Notes: generated by a model from the letters alone, not told the origin. A DNA stretch of 64,000 nt from Trifolium pratense (GCF_020283565.1 NC_060060.1:35340001-35404000), one strand, 5' to 3'; shown: positions 12,345 through 22,430, numbered from the stretch's first letter. Translations and numbers: made by a program.

Positions 12345-13177
12345 TATATATATTGAGAAATGCTTTGATATATCTATTTCATCCAAAATATACCGTAGGT
12401 GCAGAATCACAATTTTCACAAAGGATTAACAATTTCTTATAGAAGATATATTATTTTCATACTAAAATATTAACAAATTCTTTATAAAATATTTTCATTT
12501 GAAAATAATATACTCTCTCCCTTCATTTCAACAGCTCCATTGTATTAATTAAATATTTAGAACCTAAATTTAAATGACCTTCATTATTTACCTTTTTTTA
12601 ATAAGACAAATTTTGGGTGTGGGGATGGTACCCTATTTTAAGGTATAGAAGACAGGCTCAATAATCGATTAGAAAAGAATTTACATTTACCTTTCTCCAA
12701 AGGCATTAGCGAAACTTGAATCCAAAACCTCTCGAGTTTAAGCTGTTTTTTTACCACTAGACCAAGTCTTTGTAGTTTTTTATTTTTTTCTTTACTTAAG
12801 TCTTTGTAGTTAATTATTTACCTTTTGACTTTCATATATCAAGTTATTATATATTGAATCCCCAACCATGACATGACTATTTCACAAGACGTGCTTGTTG
12901 TACTTCAAAGCCGTCCAAATATAGGAGTACATCATCATTTCATTCTAATACATCAATTGTAAAATTAATGTATAACTTTTGTATCTAAGTTTAACAAATT
13001 AATCAAATTATATAGTAAGTCAAACAAGCAAAGCTCGTGCATCCACGTTTTTAGTTAACTAAACTCAAAAAAATTGTTTAAGTCAATCTCCTAATATGTG
13101 TGCACAACCTTCTCCTCACCTATTAAAATGAGTACATTGTTCTCATTGTTACTTCAACTTCATCACAATTCACAAAC
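12345..13177 (+). promoter_or_regulatory. Upstream region of pectate lyase A, first copy of the duplicated unit
   Basis: Starting near GAGAAATGCTTTGATATAT, this region is repeated from about 15193 and partly from 23757. The last ~85 bases before the ATG (ATGTGTGCACAACCTTCTCC and onwards) are almost identical to those before the second gene at 24290-24376. A weak TATA-like CTATTAAAATG lies about 50 bases before the start codon. A tRNA-like relic (GTTTAAGCTG.. ACCACTAGACCAA) sits near 12715-12770. Confidence 0.65.
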
Positions 13178-14635
13178 ATGGCCATTTCAACTTCACTCCT
13201 CTCACTTTCATGCTTCTTAATTTTAAGCTTAGTTAATGCCTATGCAAAAGAGAACTACTATAACACTAAGTCACCAATCCTCAACAAGATAGATTCTTGT
13301 TGGCGCGCGAAAACGAATTGGGCGTCTAACCGAAAAGCCTTAGCTAATTGTGCTATTGGTTTTGGCAAAGATGCAATTGGAGGCAAATATGGTGCAATAT
13401 ATATAGTTACAGATTCTTCTGATGACCCTGAAAATCCAAAACAAGGTACACTTCGTTATGGCGCAATCCAAACGAAGCCGCTTTGGATAATTTTCAAAAG
13501 GGATATGGTTATTGCATTAAAGAATGAACTTATTATGAATAGTTACAAGACTATTGATGGTAGAGGAGTTAAAGTTGAGATTGGAAATGGACCTTGTATT
13601 ACAATACAAGGTGTTAGTCATGTTATTATACATGGTATTAGGATTCATGATTGTAAACCAAGTAAGGCTGGACTTGTTAGAAGTACTCCTGATCATGTTG
13701 GTCATCGACAAGGCTCGGATGGTGATGCTATTAGTATATTTGCTTCGTCGAATATTTGGATTGATCATTGTTATTTGGCTAGTTGTAGTGATGGACTAAT
13801 TGATATTATTCATGCCTCAACCGCTATTACCATTTCTAACAATTACTTTACTCAGCATGACAAAGTAAGCTGCTAAAAACAAGTTCAATAATCTTTTAAT
13901 CAATTCTTATATGTTATGCATTCATTGACTAACATATGTCCTTTCAGGTTATGTTGCTAGGACACAATGATGGTTACACAGCAGATAAAGTAATGAAAGT
14001 AACAATAGTCTTCAATAGGTTTGCTAGTGGACTAACTGAAAGGATGCCAAGGTTAGATTAATGTACAGACACCAAACACGACACTGACACGTCGACACCA
14101 TTAGTATATATACAAAGTAGATGAAAATATATTATATAATAAAAATATTGACTTTGCTGTTGAATGTGCAGGGTAAGATTTGGTTATGCACACGTGGCCA
14201 ACAACAAATATGATGAGTGGAAAATGTATGCTATAGGAGGAAGTTCTAACCCAACTATTTTAAGTGAGGGGAATTTTTTTATAGCACCAAATGACCAAAA
14301 TGCAAAACAGGTAGAAACAAACACAGTATAGTATACAAGAACTATATATAGTATTATTTCAAAATTGAACCATTTAAGATATTGAGTTTGATATGGTTAT
14401 TCTTGTTGTGTGACAGATTACAAAGAGGGAAGCAAAGGCAAATTGGAAGAGTTGGAAATGGAGGTCTTCTAAGGATGCATTCTCAAATGGTGCTTATTTT
14501 GTACCATCTGGTTATGGAAGTTGTGCACCAAATTATACACCTTCTCAATCTTTTGTAGCTGTTCCAGCTTATATGGTGCCTGCTATAACTCTCAATGCAG
14601 GTCCATTGAGATGTTTTGTTGGGAGAGCATGTTAA
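13178..14635 (+). CDS. Pectate lyase A (PL1 family, pollen type)
   Basis: Cleaves de-esterified pectin in the cell wall by calcium-dependent beta-elimination. Four exons (13178-13864, 13948-14051, 14172-14310, 14417-14635) encode 382 residues. A signal peptide covers about residues 1-24 ([14 protein letters not shown]). The order of PL1 landmarks is complete: [25 protein letters not shown], the Ca-binding/substrate region NIWIDHC (from residue 192) with [14 protein letters not shown], and the RxPxxR motif R261-M-P-R-V-R266 whose first Arg is the expected catalytic base, then GYAHVANN and [12 protein letters not shown]. The DHCYLASC version is typical of the pollen/flower-expressed group, so that expression is an inference. 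A tandem paralogue lies at 24377-25880. The frame and all splice sites are intact. Confidence 0.95.
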
Positions 14636-14741
14636 ATTGTTAATATAGTGAGGATATACATGTCAATGTATCACAAGTTCAAAGCTAATGAATTGCTTTG
14701 CAAAAAATTAGTTTGTAACATTATGCAGGTTCATTATTATT

Positions 14742-14849
14742 ATTTTTTTTTTAAACCCTCTGGTTCCTAGGGGAAAGGGGCCCTGTAATCTAGAGTTCAT
14801 CCACAAGTTAAATAAAGTCTGGTCAAGAATTGTTCCTACCAGGAATCGA
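14742..14849 (-). mobile_element. SINE, 5'-truncated, inserted after the duplication
   Basis: Flanked by the 13-bp direct repeat GTTCATTATTATT (14729-14741, 14850-14862), with a poly-T at its left end, i.e. an A-tail on the minus strand. The minus-strand body starts with a box B-like ACTCGATTCCTGG and ends with CCTAGGAACCAGAGGG before the A-tail. The equivalent position after pectate lyase B (about 26025-26045) is empty. Confidence 0.82.
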
Positions 14850-15045
14850 GTTCATTATTATTTTAGATAATGCACTGCAAAAGAGTGTTTTTTCTTTCAA
14901 TAAACTTACATGCAAATATACAGATGCCAACAAGAAATTAACGGAATAATTGTGAAGCAAGTCTATGAGTAAGAAGAGGTAACATAATATAGCTGAAGGG
15001 GCCTAAGAAAAAAAATAACAAAAGGAAAATATATGTATGTGGTTG

Positions 15046-15166
15046 GTTTTGGCTTTAGAAAAGCCTGTTTTCATTGGTTTGAACTCCGGCGAAGCTAGCA
15101 TGAGAAAGTGACTTAGGTCTCCCATAGTGAGAAAGTTTTTTTATGTTACCGGTGCTTTAGCTCTCA
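15046..15166 (-). pseudogene. Duplicated 3' scrap of the WAK-type gene
   Basis: The sequence TTTAGAAAAGCCTGTTTTCA, then TTGGTTTGAACTCC, and after an extra ~65 bases TGTTACCGGTGCTTTAGCTC, matches the last exon of the minus-strand gene at 26209-26336. It is a truncated copy carried by the tandem duplication. The match stops at about 15166, where TA repeats lead into the next copy of the upstream region. Confidence 0.75.
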
Positions 15167-15192
15167 TATATATACAGTATATTTTTTTTTTT

Positions 15193-15799
15193 GAGAAATG
15201 CTTTGATATATATATTTCTTTTGACAAATGTTTTGATATATATCTATTTCATCCAAAATACCGTAGCTGCATAAAATCACAATTTTGTCTCCATGAGTTT
15301 AGTTTAGATGGTAGGGACGCCGTGTTATATATATATATGTAGGAGTCGGAGTTCAAATGAAGAACACTTTATTTATCCTCCTTTAACGTGGAATTTCTAG
15401 CCATTAGACTACTTGACAAAAAAAATCACAATTTTCACAAATACTCTCTCGCTTCATCTATACCTATATATCTATATCTTTATATATAGAGGTGACAAAA
15501 AATTTTGGTGTAGACTTTTCATAATATCAACAATACCAGACGTGACCGCTAGTTTCAATAGCTCCATTGTACTAACTTGTAGCATAATTGAAAACTTAAT
15601 TAAATATTTATAACTAAATTTAAATGACATTAATTATTTACATTTTGACTTAAATATATCAAGTTATTATATATTGAATTCCCAGCCATGACATGACTAT
15701 TTCATAGGACGTGCTTGTTGTACTTCAAAGCCGTACAAATATATAGATTTCTGCGGACCTTTCTATTGTGAACAGAACACTAATGAATCAAATTCCCAT
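15193..15799 (+). repeat. Second copy of the pectate lyase upstream region, left part
   Basis: Repeats 12352 onward: GAGAAATGCTTTGATATAT, ATCCAAAATACCGTAG, TTATATATTGAATTCCCAG, GACGTGCTTGTTGTACTTCA. It has no gene directly downstream. It is interrupted by a SINE (15287-15421) and at 15809 by the large Mutator-like element, and resumes at 20889. Confidence 0.8.
15287..15421 (+). mobile_element. SINE (tRNA-derived), full length
   Basis: Bounded by the 14-bp direct repeat AAAATCACAATTTT (15273-15286 and 15422-15435). Starts GTCTCCATGAGTTTAGTTTA, a decayed tRNA box A, and ends CTACTTGACAAAAAAA. The first duplication copy (about 12400) has the empty site, so the insertion is younger than the duplication. 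Confidence 0.85.
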
Positions 15800-16000
15800 G
15801 TCTATTAGGGCGGATGCTAGCGTGGGTGCTAGTAACATATCTCTCACCGGTGAGAGAGTATTTCAACCGGCTATCAAAGGTTGTTCCTGTATTTTTTTTT
15901 TTTTTTTTAAGTAATTATTAATTATTAATTGAGAATTGAGAATATAATATTTTAATTATTATTATTAACAAAAACAAATACTTTCTCAGGATCCACCCAC

Positions 16001-16136
16001 CGCAGGATCCACCGCGTTGCTCCTACAAATCCTTCCATCTTCTTCCTTCCCCCCACCGCAGGATCCACCGCGTTGCTCCTACAAATCCTTCCATCTTCTT
16101 CCTTCCCCCCACCGCAGGATCCACCGCGTTGCTCCT
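16001..16136 (+). repeat. 56-bp tandem repeat, about 2.4 copies
   Basis: The unit starts CGCAGGATCCACCGCGTTGC and ends with a pyrimidine-rich stretch. It begins at 16001, 16057 and 16113. It lies inside the Mutator-like element close to its left end and is GC-richer than its surroundings. Confidence 0.92.
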
Positions 16137-16390
16137 TCCTCCAGTCCATAACCATTGTAGCAAATCAAACGAGCAAATACTTCTGGTTTGGATCGATCGA
16201 GAAGCAGAGCAAAGTGAAGACAACGGAAGGTTCTTTGAGGTAAGTTTATCCGGCTTAATTATTTCCCTTAAATCCTTCATTTTTTGTCGACTATTCACGC
16301 TAGAATCCGCCTCAAATTCATAAAGATTTTCATAGATATGTTTATGAAATAGGGATGGTTAAACATTTGCTATGTCTGTTAAATATGTAG

Positions 16391-16457
16391 GCTTTGAGTC
16401 ATGGAGGGTAGACCAAACAGTCAAAATCCATTGTTCGTGAACTTAGCTTCAGGGGAA
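16391..16457 (+). CDS. Possible captured 5' exon (19 codons)
   Basis: Preceded by an acceptor (ATGTAG) and followed by a strong donor (GTAAGTG). It holds an ATG at 16401 and codons for MEGRPNSQNPLFVNLASGE, ending in phase 0. Another donor-like GAG|GTAAGTTT lies at about 16240 after a UTR-like stretch. This looks like the 5' end of a plant gene picked up by the transposon. I do not recognise the source gene, and no continuing exon was found before 17377. Confidence 0.35.
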
Positions 16458-16746
16458 GTAAGTGAATGTTGCTATTATGTTTTAATTTTCTTGTCATATA
16501 ACTACATATTATTTGGAGAATTGTTTATATAAAAAATTTGGATTTTATTGTTGTTAACGACTAAATTGTCCGGTAAAAAATTTCTGAGGATCAAAATGGG
16601 TCTTCACTCTAAAATTTATATGCAATGACCCTTTAAAACTTACATTGTTGGAATTCTCAAATACAATTTTATGCACAATCTGGTTTACTCAATTTTGCCC
16701 ACCAAGTGTTTGCTGAAATGTGTGAGCAATGTGTTCTCTCTTGGAC

Positions 16747-16800
16747 GGCTCATGCTAGGGTGAGAGAGCCTATCATATCTCTCACCAGTGGCAACTCTTA
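16747..16800 (+). repeat. Internal copy of the Mutator-like element end
   Basis: GGCTCATGCTAGGGTGAGAG and CATATCTCTCACCAGTGG resemble the left terminus at 15809 in the same orientation. It could be a nested element end or a duplicated terminus. Confidence 0.6.
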
Positions 16801-17376
16801 ATGGCCGTTAGATTTAGTGGTCTATATATTTTAGTGTAAGTTTTTATACCATATTTTTCCCTTTCTTCTCCATGCTCTTGTTAACCTGGATTTTATTTTA
16901 CTTCGTATTTTTTCCATTTCCTGATTATTGTTCATGATTTCTTTTTATTCTTTGTATTTTTTTGATTTGTTATGACTCTACTTTTTCGTCAATTTCAACC
17001 TTTTCCATAACTTCTATTGATTCCTCTGAAGTGGTGATTGACCATTCTTGAAATTTCCAAGGTGATGGAACATAGATTTAAGACTTGAAACTCCATTGAT
17101 TATCATGAATTTTTAGAAACTTCAGCTTCAAAAGCCTTCAATTCAATTAAAAAACTTTAAAATAAATTTTTTAAAAATTGATCTTGAGAGGATGTAGAAA
17201 GTGTTAGAATTTGAATGAAGAAAAAAAAGTGACAGTGAGATTAATAGAGAAATGAAGGAAAGAACATTAGGGGAAGCATCTGAATTCTGAAACATTGTAT
17301 TAGGTGTATTAGGAAAGAACATTAATGAACATTGAGAAAAATGTCAAGGTAAAGGTAGAGAGAGAAGAGAGGGACA

Positions 17377-18480
17377 TTGATACAGTGTGGCGTATGTATC
17401 ATGCATTTTCACCAACGAATGGTCCAGATTCAATCTTTTGGTAGTTCACCCGTGAGCTATCTTGTTGAATCAGGTGGTAGCTTCGAAAACTGGTTAGTTT
17501 CTGAAGGTGTTTTGCCACCTCTTATAAGACTAGTCGAATCAGGTAGTACTTTTGGTAAAGAAAAGGCTATTGTTTCTCTTCAGAGGCTGACGATGTCGGA
17601 GGAAACAACTCGTGCTATTGTTGGACATGGAGGGGTTCCTCCGTTAATCGAGCTTTGTCAGGTTGGTGATTCTGTTTCACAATCTGCAGCAGCTTGTACT
17701 TTGAAGAATATCTCGGCTGTTCCGGAAGTGAGAAATGTTTTGGCTGAAGAAGGTGTTGTTAAGGTTATGATCAATCTACTCTGCAATGGAATTTTGTTAG
17801 GTACTAAAGAGTATGCTGCTGAATGTTTGCAGAATCTCACTGCAAGCAATGAGAGTCTAAGAAAATCGGTTATATCAGAAGGCGGTGTTCAGAGTCTTTT
17901 AGCTTATCTTGATGGTCCACTTCCTCAAGAATCTGCAGTTGGTGCATTGAGGAATCTCGTCGGTTCGGTTCCCGAGGAAACATTGGTTTCTGTCAGAATA
18001 CTTCCTTGCTTAGTTCATGTGTTGAAGTCAGGATCGTTAGGTGCGAAACAAGGCGCAGTGTCGGTTATATGCAAAATTTGCAGCACAATTGAGATGAAGA
18101 AAATGTTAGGTGAAGTTGGTTGCATACCTCTATTGATCAACATGCTTGAGGCTAAAGCAAATACTGCTAAAGAACTTGCAGCACAAGCAATTGCAAGCTT
18201 GATGATTTTGTCTGAGAATCGAAGAGAAGTTAAGAAAGACGATAAAAGTGTGCCGAATTTGGTTCAATTGCTTGATCCAAGTCAACAAAATACTGCAAAG
18301 AAATATGCAGTTTGTTGTCTTGCATCACTTTCTTCATCTAAGAAATCCAAGAAGTTGATGATTTCATATGGAGCAATAGGGTATTTGAAAAAGCTTATTG
18401 AGATGGAGATTCCAGGTGCTAAAAAGTTGCTTGAGAGATTGGAAAGAGGGAAACTCAGAAGTTTGTTTAGCAGAAAATAG
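17377..18480 (+). CDS. ARM-repeat protein fragment captured in a MULE, open reading frame intact
   Basis: A 367-codon frame made almost entirely of Armadillo repeats of about 41 residues, e.g. GVLPPLIRLVESGS, GGVPPLIELCQVGDS, GGVQSLLAYLDGPLPQESAV, GCIPLLINMLEA and GAIGYLKKLIEM. It ends KKLLERLERGKLRSLFSRK. This tail is typical of plant ARM-repeat proteins of the At2g45720/At1g01830 type, which are roughly 550 residues. Homology seems to start around residue 33 (ENWLVSEGV), so about the first third is missing and the first ~30 residues are probably novel sequence. Such proteins act as scaffolds; no catalytic role is known. There is no intron, as expected if the source is an intronless gene. 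It lies inside the Mutator-like element, which supports gene capture. Whether it is translated is unknown; the long stop-free frame suggests a recent capture or some constraint. Confidence 0.78.
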   Translation: MIQCGVCIMHFHQRMVQIQSFGSSPVSYLVESGGSFENWLVSEGVLPPLIRLVESGSTFGKEKAIVSLQRLTMSEETTRAIVGHGGVPPLIELCQVGDSVSQSAAACTLKNISAVPEVRNVLAEEGVVKVMINLLCNGILLGTKEYAAECLQNLTASNESLRKSVISEGGVQSLLAYLDGPLPQESAVGALRNLVGSVPEETLVSVRILPCLVHVLKSGSLGAKQGAVSVICKICSTIEMKKMLGEVGCIPLLINMLEAKANTAKELAAQAIASLMILSENRREVKKDDKSVPNLVQLLDPSQQNTAKKYAVCCLASLSSSKKSKKLMISYGAIGYLKKLIEMEIPGAKKLLERLERGKLRSLFSRK

Positions 18481-19659
18481 ATTATGATGCCTTTTCTTTT
18501 TATTGTATTGTTATTATGATGCTTTTTCTTTTATCACTTTTGTTCTTATCAATGTTATTGTTTCATTGTCTGAATGAAACAAGTAGTTTAGAATGTAAAA
18601 CTGTGGAATTCAAAATATTTGGCAATTTGTGTAATCAATGTTTAGATTATATATTTAATCCATCTTGTTACCTGTGTAATCAATGTTTGAATCTTTAGAT
18701 TATACTATACTTTTGAAAACTAGTACTAGTACTACTATTCTTTTGCACTGTGTGATTTTTTTATTGACTTTTGACAGTAATAACTCAAATTTTTTAAAAT
18801 TTGATTATTTGATTTTCTTTTGGACTCTTAAGGTGATGAATTATTATTAGGGACTGTCAATATTTAATATTATTGTAACTATAATGTATTCTAGATTATT
18901 CTTAACATATCATATTTGCTTAAAGTAGATTAAGAAGTTATTGAATTTTCTATGAATGGAAAAGATAAAGATATCTATGAAAAAATTTAACTGCCATGTA
19001 AGATGAAGGAGACATTTGTACCAAAAAAAAATGAAGGAAACAAAAAAATAATTTTTATATGGTGAACTAGTTCGCATCCTATAATGTGAAGTGTTGTTTT
19101 TCAATTTTTGCAGTTTTACACATTCGCGAGTTAGCATGCGAAGTGCAGTGTTCCAGTTTTACAATTTTATACACTCGCTTCCTAAGTAACGAGGGGTAAA
19201 TTAGAATTACCAGGAGGCGCGCATGTATACCTGGGGTGCGAAAAGTAGAACTCTAAAATAAATAACTTCAATTAAATAACAACCTAAATGGGCTAGTATT
19301 GTGAAAACATAAATGGGCCACCTATTAAAACCCAAATGTTGTCTGTTCAACCTAAAAAATTGTCGTAAAAATAAAATTGGTTTTTTCTTAACCCTTACAA
19401 TTACAATAATAAAGGTGCATCAAGTTTTGAAATTAATATAGTTTCTTTATATATATTTTGATTTTAAAAACTTAGAGTGTGTTTGGATGAGGGATTCTAG
19501 AAATTCAAGGGATTTTAAATACTAAGCAATTCAATTGAATTCCCTTGATTTTCAAATTCCAGTGTTTGGATAAAGTGTTGAAATTCCATCAATTGTAAAA
19601 TTCTTTGTTTGGGTAATGTAATTGAATTTCCTTCATTTAATTTTATTTATTTTAATAAA
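18481..19659. other. Non-coding interior of the Mutator-like element
   Basis: Right after the ARM stop codon there is a short internal duplication (ATTATGATGC..TTTTCTTTT twice) and a repeated GTGTAATCAATGTTT, probably captured 3' UTR. Near 19070-19250 there are motifs such as TTCGCATCC and GCGAGTTAGCATGCGAAG that also occur at 21120-21425. No gene was seen. Confidence 0.5.
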
Positions 19660-20670
19660 ATCGATCCTAAACCCAAAAATTGGCCGAAAAACCGAAAAAT
19701 CGGTCAAAAACCATAAATTGGCTGAAAACCTAAAATCGACTATAAATCCTAAAATCGGCCGAAAAACCTAAAATCGGCCGATAATCCGAAAAAATTGAGT
19801 TTTTTGGGTTTAGGGACGATTTTAGATTCTTCGGCCGATTTTTTGGATGTTGGCCGATTTTGGGTTTTCGGTCGATTTTTGGTTTTTCGGCCGATTTTTT
19901 GGGTTTTCGGCCGATTTTAGGATTTATAGTCGATTTTAGGTTTTTTTGCCGATTTTTCGGGTTTCCGGCCGATTTTAGGGTTTATAGTCGATTTTTTGGA
20001 TTTTGGCTGATTTTAGGTTTTCAGCCGATTTTTTGGGTTTTTGGTCGATTTTTGGTTTTTCGGCCGATTTTTTGGGTTTTCGGCCGATTTTAGGGTTTAT
20101 AGTCGATTTTTTTATTTTGGCCGATTTTAGGTTTTTTTTGCTGATTTTTCGGGTTTCCGGCCGATTTAAGGGTTTATAGTCGATTTTTTGGATTTTGGCT
20201 GATTTTAGGTTTTCAGCCGATTTTTTGGGTTTTCGGTCGATTTTTGGTTTTTCGGCCGATTTTTTGGGTTTTCGGCCGATTTTAGGGTTTATAGTCGATT
20301 TTTTAATTTTGGCCGATTTTAGGTTTTTTTTGCTGATTTTTCGGGTTTCCGGCCGATTTTAGGGTTTATAGTCGATTTTTTGGATTTTGGCTGATTTTAG
20401 GTTTTCAGCCGATTTTTTGGGTTTTCGGTCGATTTTTGGTTTTTCGGCCGATTTTTTGGGTTTTCGGCCGATTTTAGGGTTTATAGTTGATTTTTTAATT
20501 TTGGCCGATTTTAGGTTTTTTTTGCCGATTTTTCGGGTTTCCGGCCGATTTTAGGGTTTATAGTCAATTTTTTCGATTTTGGCCGATTTTAGGTTTTCAG
20601 CCGATTTTTTGGGTTTTTGGCCGATTTTTTGGGTTTTCGGCCGATTTTAGGGTTTATTGACGATTTTTTA
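19660..20670. repeat. Higher-order minisatellite (192-bp unit of ~19-bp monomers) with inverted head
   Basis: The monomer is about GATTTTTTGGGTTTTCGGCC. The marker GATTTTTCGGGTTTCCGGCC (small variants) falls at 19951, 20143, 20335 and 20527, exactly 192 bases apart, so about ten monomers form one higher-order unit. Between 19660 and 19795 the monomers run in the opposite direction (AAAATCGGCCGAAAAACC), so the array starts with an inverted head able to fold back on the rest. Confidence 0.92.
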
Positions 20671-20888
20671 AATTTTGTAATTTTTAAAATTTTTAAAATT
20701 TTAAAATTTTTAAAATTTTTAAATTTTATAAAAAAAAAGATAAATTAAAAAAAACCTACAAATCACTGTAGCAACAATTTTCCTGTAAATCATCCACACA
20801 ATTCATTGTATTTTCAACACATCTAGTGGTGGAAAATTAGTCTTCACCAGTGGGAGACATCATCCACTTACCCACACTAGCATCCCCC

Positions 20889-21022
20889 GTCTATTAGGAG
20901 TACATCATCATTTTATTCTAACAGTAACACATCATTTGTAGAATTAATGTATAACTTTTGTATCTTAGTTTTAAGAAATTAATCAAATTATATAGTAAGA
21001 CAAGTCAATCAAGCCAAGCTTG
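20889..21022 (+). repeat. Second copy of the pectate lyase upstream region, right part
   Basis: Continues the region interrupted at 15808: GTCTATTAGGAGTACATCAT, AATTAATGTATAACTTTTGT and AATCAAATTATATAGTAAG. It matches 12925-13020 and 23783-23905. It stops at about 21022 before reaching a coding region. Confidence 0.8.
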
Positions 21023-21882
21023 TTATTTTATTGTTTTGTTTGTATAATATAAAGAATCCAACCTTTTCGCCTCGGTGGAATACCTCAGTCAACCTGAAGA
21101 CCAAATTAACTCTCTCGATTTTTAGGATGCGAGCACTTTTCGCATTTTAAGTAGCGAGTGACAATATTTTATATTCAAACCCAACGTTTGCGCCCCATGA
21201 ATGCAAAAATTATGAAAAAAAGAGTTTGCATTCTAGTAAGCGAGCTGAGTTTGCATCCTAGAATGCGAAATCTTTTTTCATGATATTTTTCATTTAAGGG
21301 TGCGCAGACGCTGAATTTGAGTTAAAAATATTATCACTCGCTACTTAGCATGCAAACTCAAACACAGTTCGGTACCTAGAATGCGAACAAAAATACAGTT
21401 TGCTATTTAATGTGAATTTATATTTATTTTATGTGTATAATTTACTTCTTTATTTGGTAGTAATTAACTTTTTTTTTTTTAACCAAACAAACTTACTGCA
21501 TTTCATTAATTATCAAAAGTTCAATATATGAAGGAATAATTTCAAATCTCATTTTTTTTTATAGTAATTAACTTGATTGTATTATTTTATTATTATTATT
21601 ATTATTAATAGTTAATATTATATTGTTTTTTTATGATGAAAAATATTGTTTATGTTTCTATTTTTATATTCGTAATTTTATGCAATTTTATCTTATTTTT
21701 TCTATAATTTTTTTATTGACTTTTTATTTATTTATTTTCTTATAATATATTATTGAGTTGATCGTAATAATCTCTTTTGTTGCTAATTTTATGAGTATAT
21801 ATTGTTCTGTTTTGTTCCAATTTATGATATGTTTTGTATCTATTTTTAAGTATATCATTTCCTTGTATTTATCTGATATTCG

Positions 21883-21912
<30 letters not shown>
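21023..21912. other. AT-rich DNA with an inverted-repeat element
   Basis: The first bases (TTGTTATTTTATTGTTTTGTTTG) resemble 11988-12012, upstream of the duplication. The middle holds the inverted repeat listed at 21130-21425. The remainder is AT-rich and ends in a TA microsatellite at about 21889-21912. No gene was seen. Confidence 0.45.
21130..21425. repeat. Imperfect inverted repeat rich in GCGAG/TGCGAA motifs
   Basis: The left arm runs from GCGAGTGACAATATT through TTGCATTCTAGTAAGCGAG; the right arm runs from TTTGCATCCTAGAATGCGAA to AATATTATCACTCGCTAC. The arms meet near 21240. It is probably a fold-back element. A related fragment lies near 19070-19200. Confidence 0.6.
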
Positions 21913-21914
<2 letters not shown>

Positions 21915-22430
21915 GGGCTGCTAATTTAGACCCAGTTGGGTCTAAATTAGCAAGGTGCACCTTTTGAGTTGGACAAAAATACCCTTTCTTTTTTTAAAAA
22001 AAAAAAAAAAAAAACATATTGGCGCTGATCCAGTGTCGCGCGCCAACCGCAGGACCACCGTTACAGACCGTTGATTTCCATCAGACGGCCAAGAGATAAT
22101 CTCATCATGGCTGTCGGATCAATCAGACAGTCCAGATAATCCATCTCCATGATAAGACAGCGCGTGCACCACACTAGATCTGCGCCTGGAGAGAGAAAAT
22201 TTCATTTTAAAAAAGCAGGACACGTGTCAACTGCTGGATGGTTGGCGTGTTTTTTTTTCATTTAATACTTTAAACTCAATTATTTCGTTGTAAATTAATT
22301 TTTTATTTTTTTATTTTTATACCAAAATTCATAATTTTTTTTTGTCTACAAATAGAGACTTGGTTCGTTTGATTTGGACACAAAAAAAAAAACTCAATTT
22401 TTCACTACCTTTAATTATCTTTATATAATA

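Larger units (their letters stand above)
15809..20888. mobile_element. Mutator-like element with captured gene (Pack-MULE-like), 5,080 bp
   Basis: The ends are inverted repeats: GGCGGATGCTAGCGTGGGTG at the left, and the inverse of GGGGGATGCTAGTGTGGGTA at the right, with similarity continuing about 50 bases (CTC.CACCGGTGA / CTCCCACTGGTGA). The 9-bp direct repeat GTCTATTAG flanks it (15800-15808, 20889-20897), the Mutator target size. The third copy of the duplicated region at 23783-23791 shows the same GTCTATTAG without insertion. No transposase is coded. Contents in order: a 56-bp tandem repeat, a possible captured exon, a second end-like sequence at 16747, an ARM-repeat reading frame, and a large higher-order minisatellite. 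Confidence 0.88.

Noticed and set aside
19860..20093. 77-codon frame of FGFRPIF-like repeats
   Set aside because: Purely the translation of the 19-bp minisatellite monomers.
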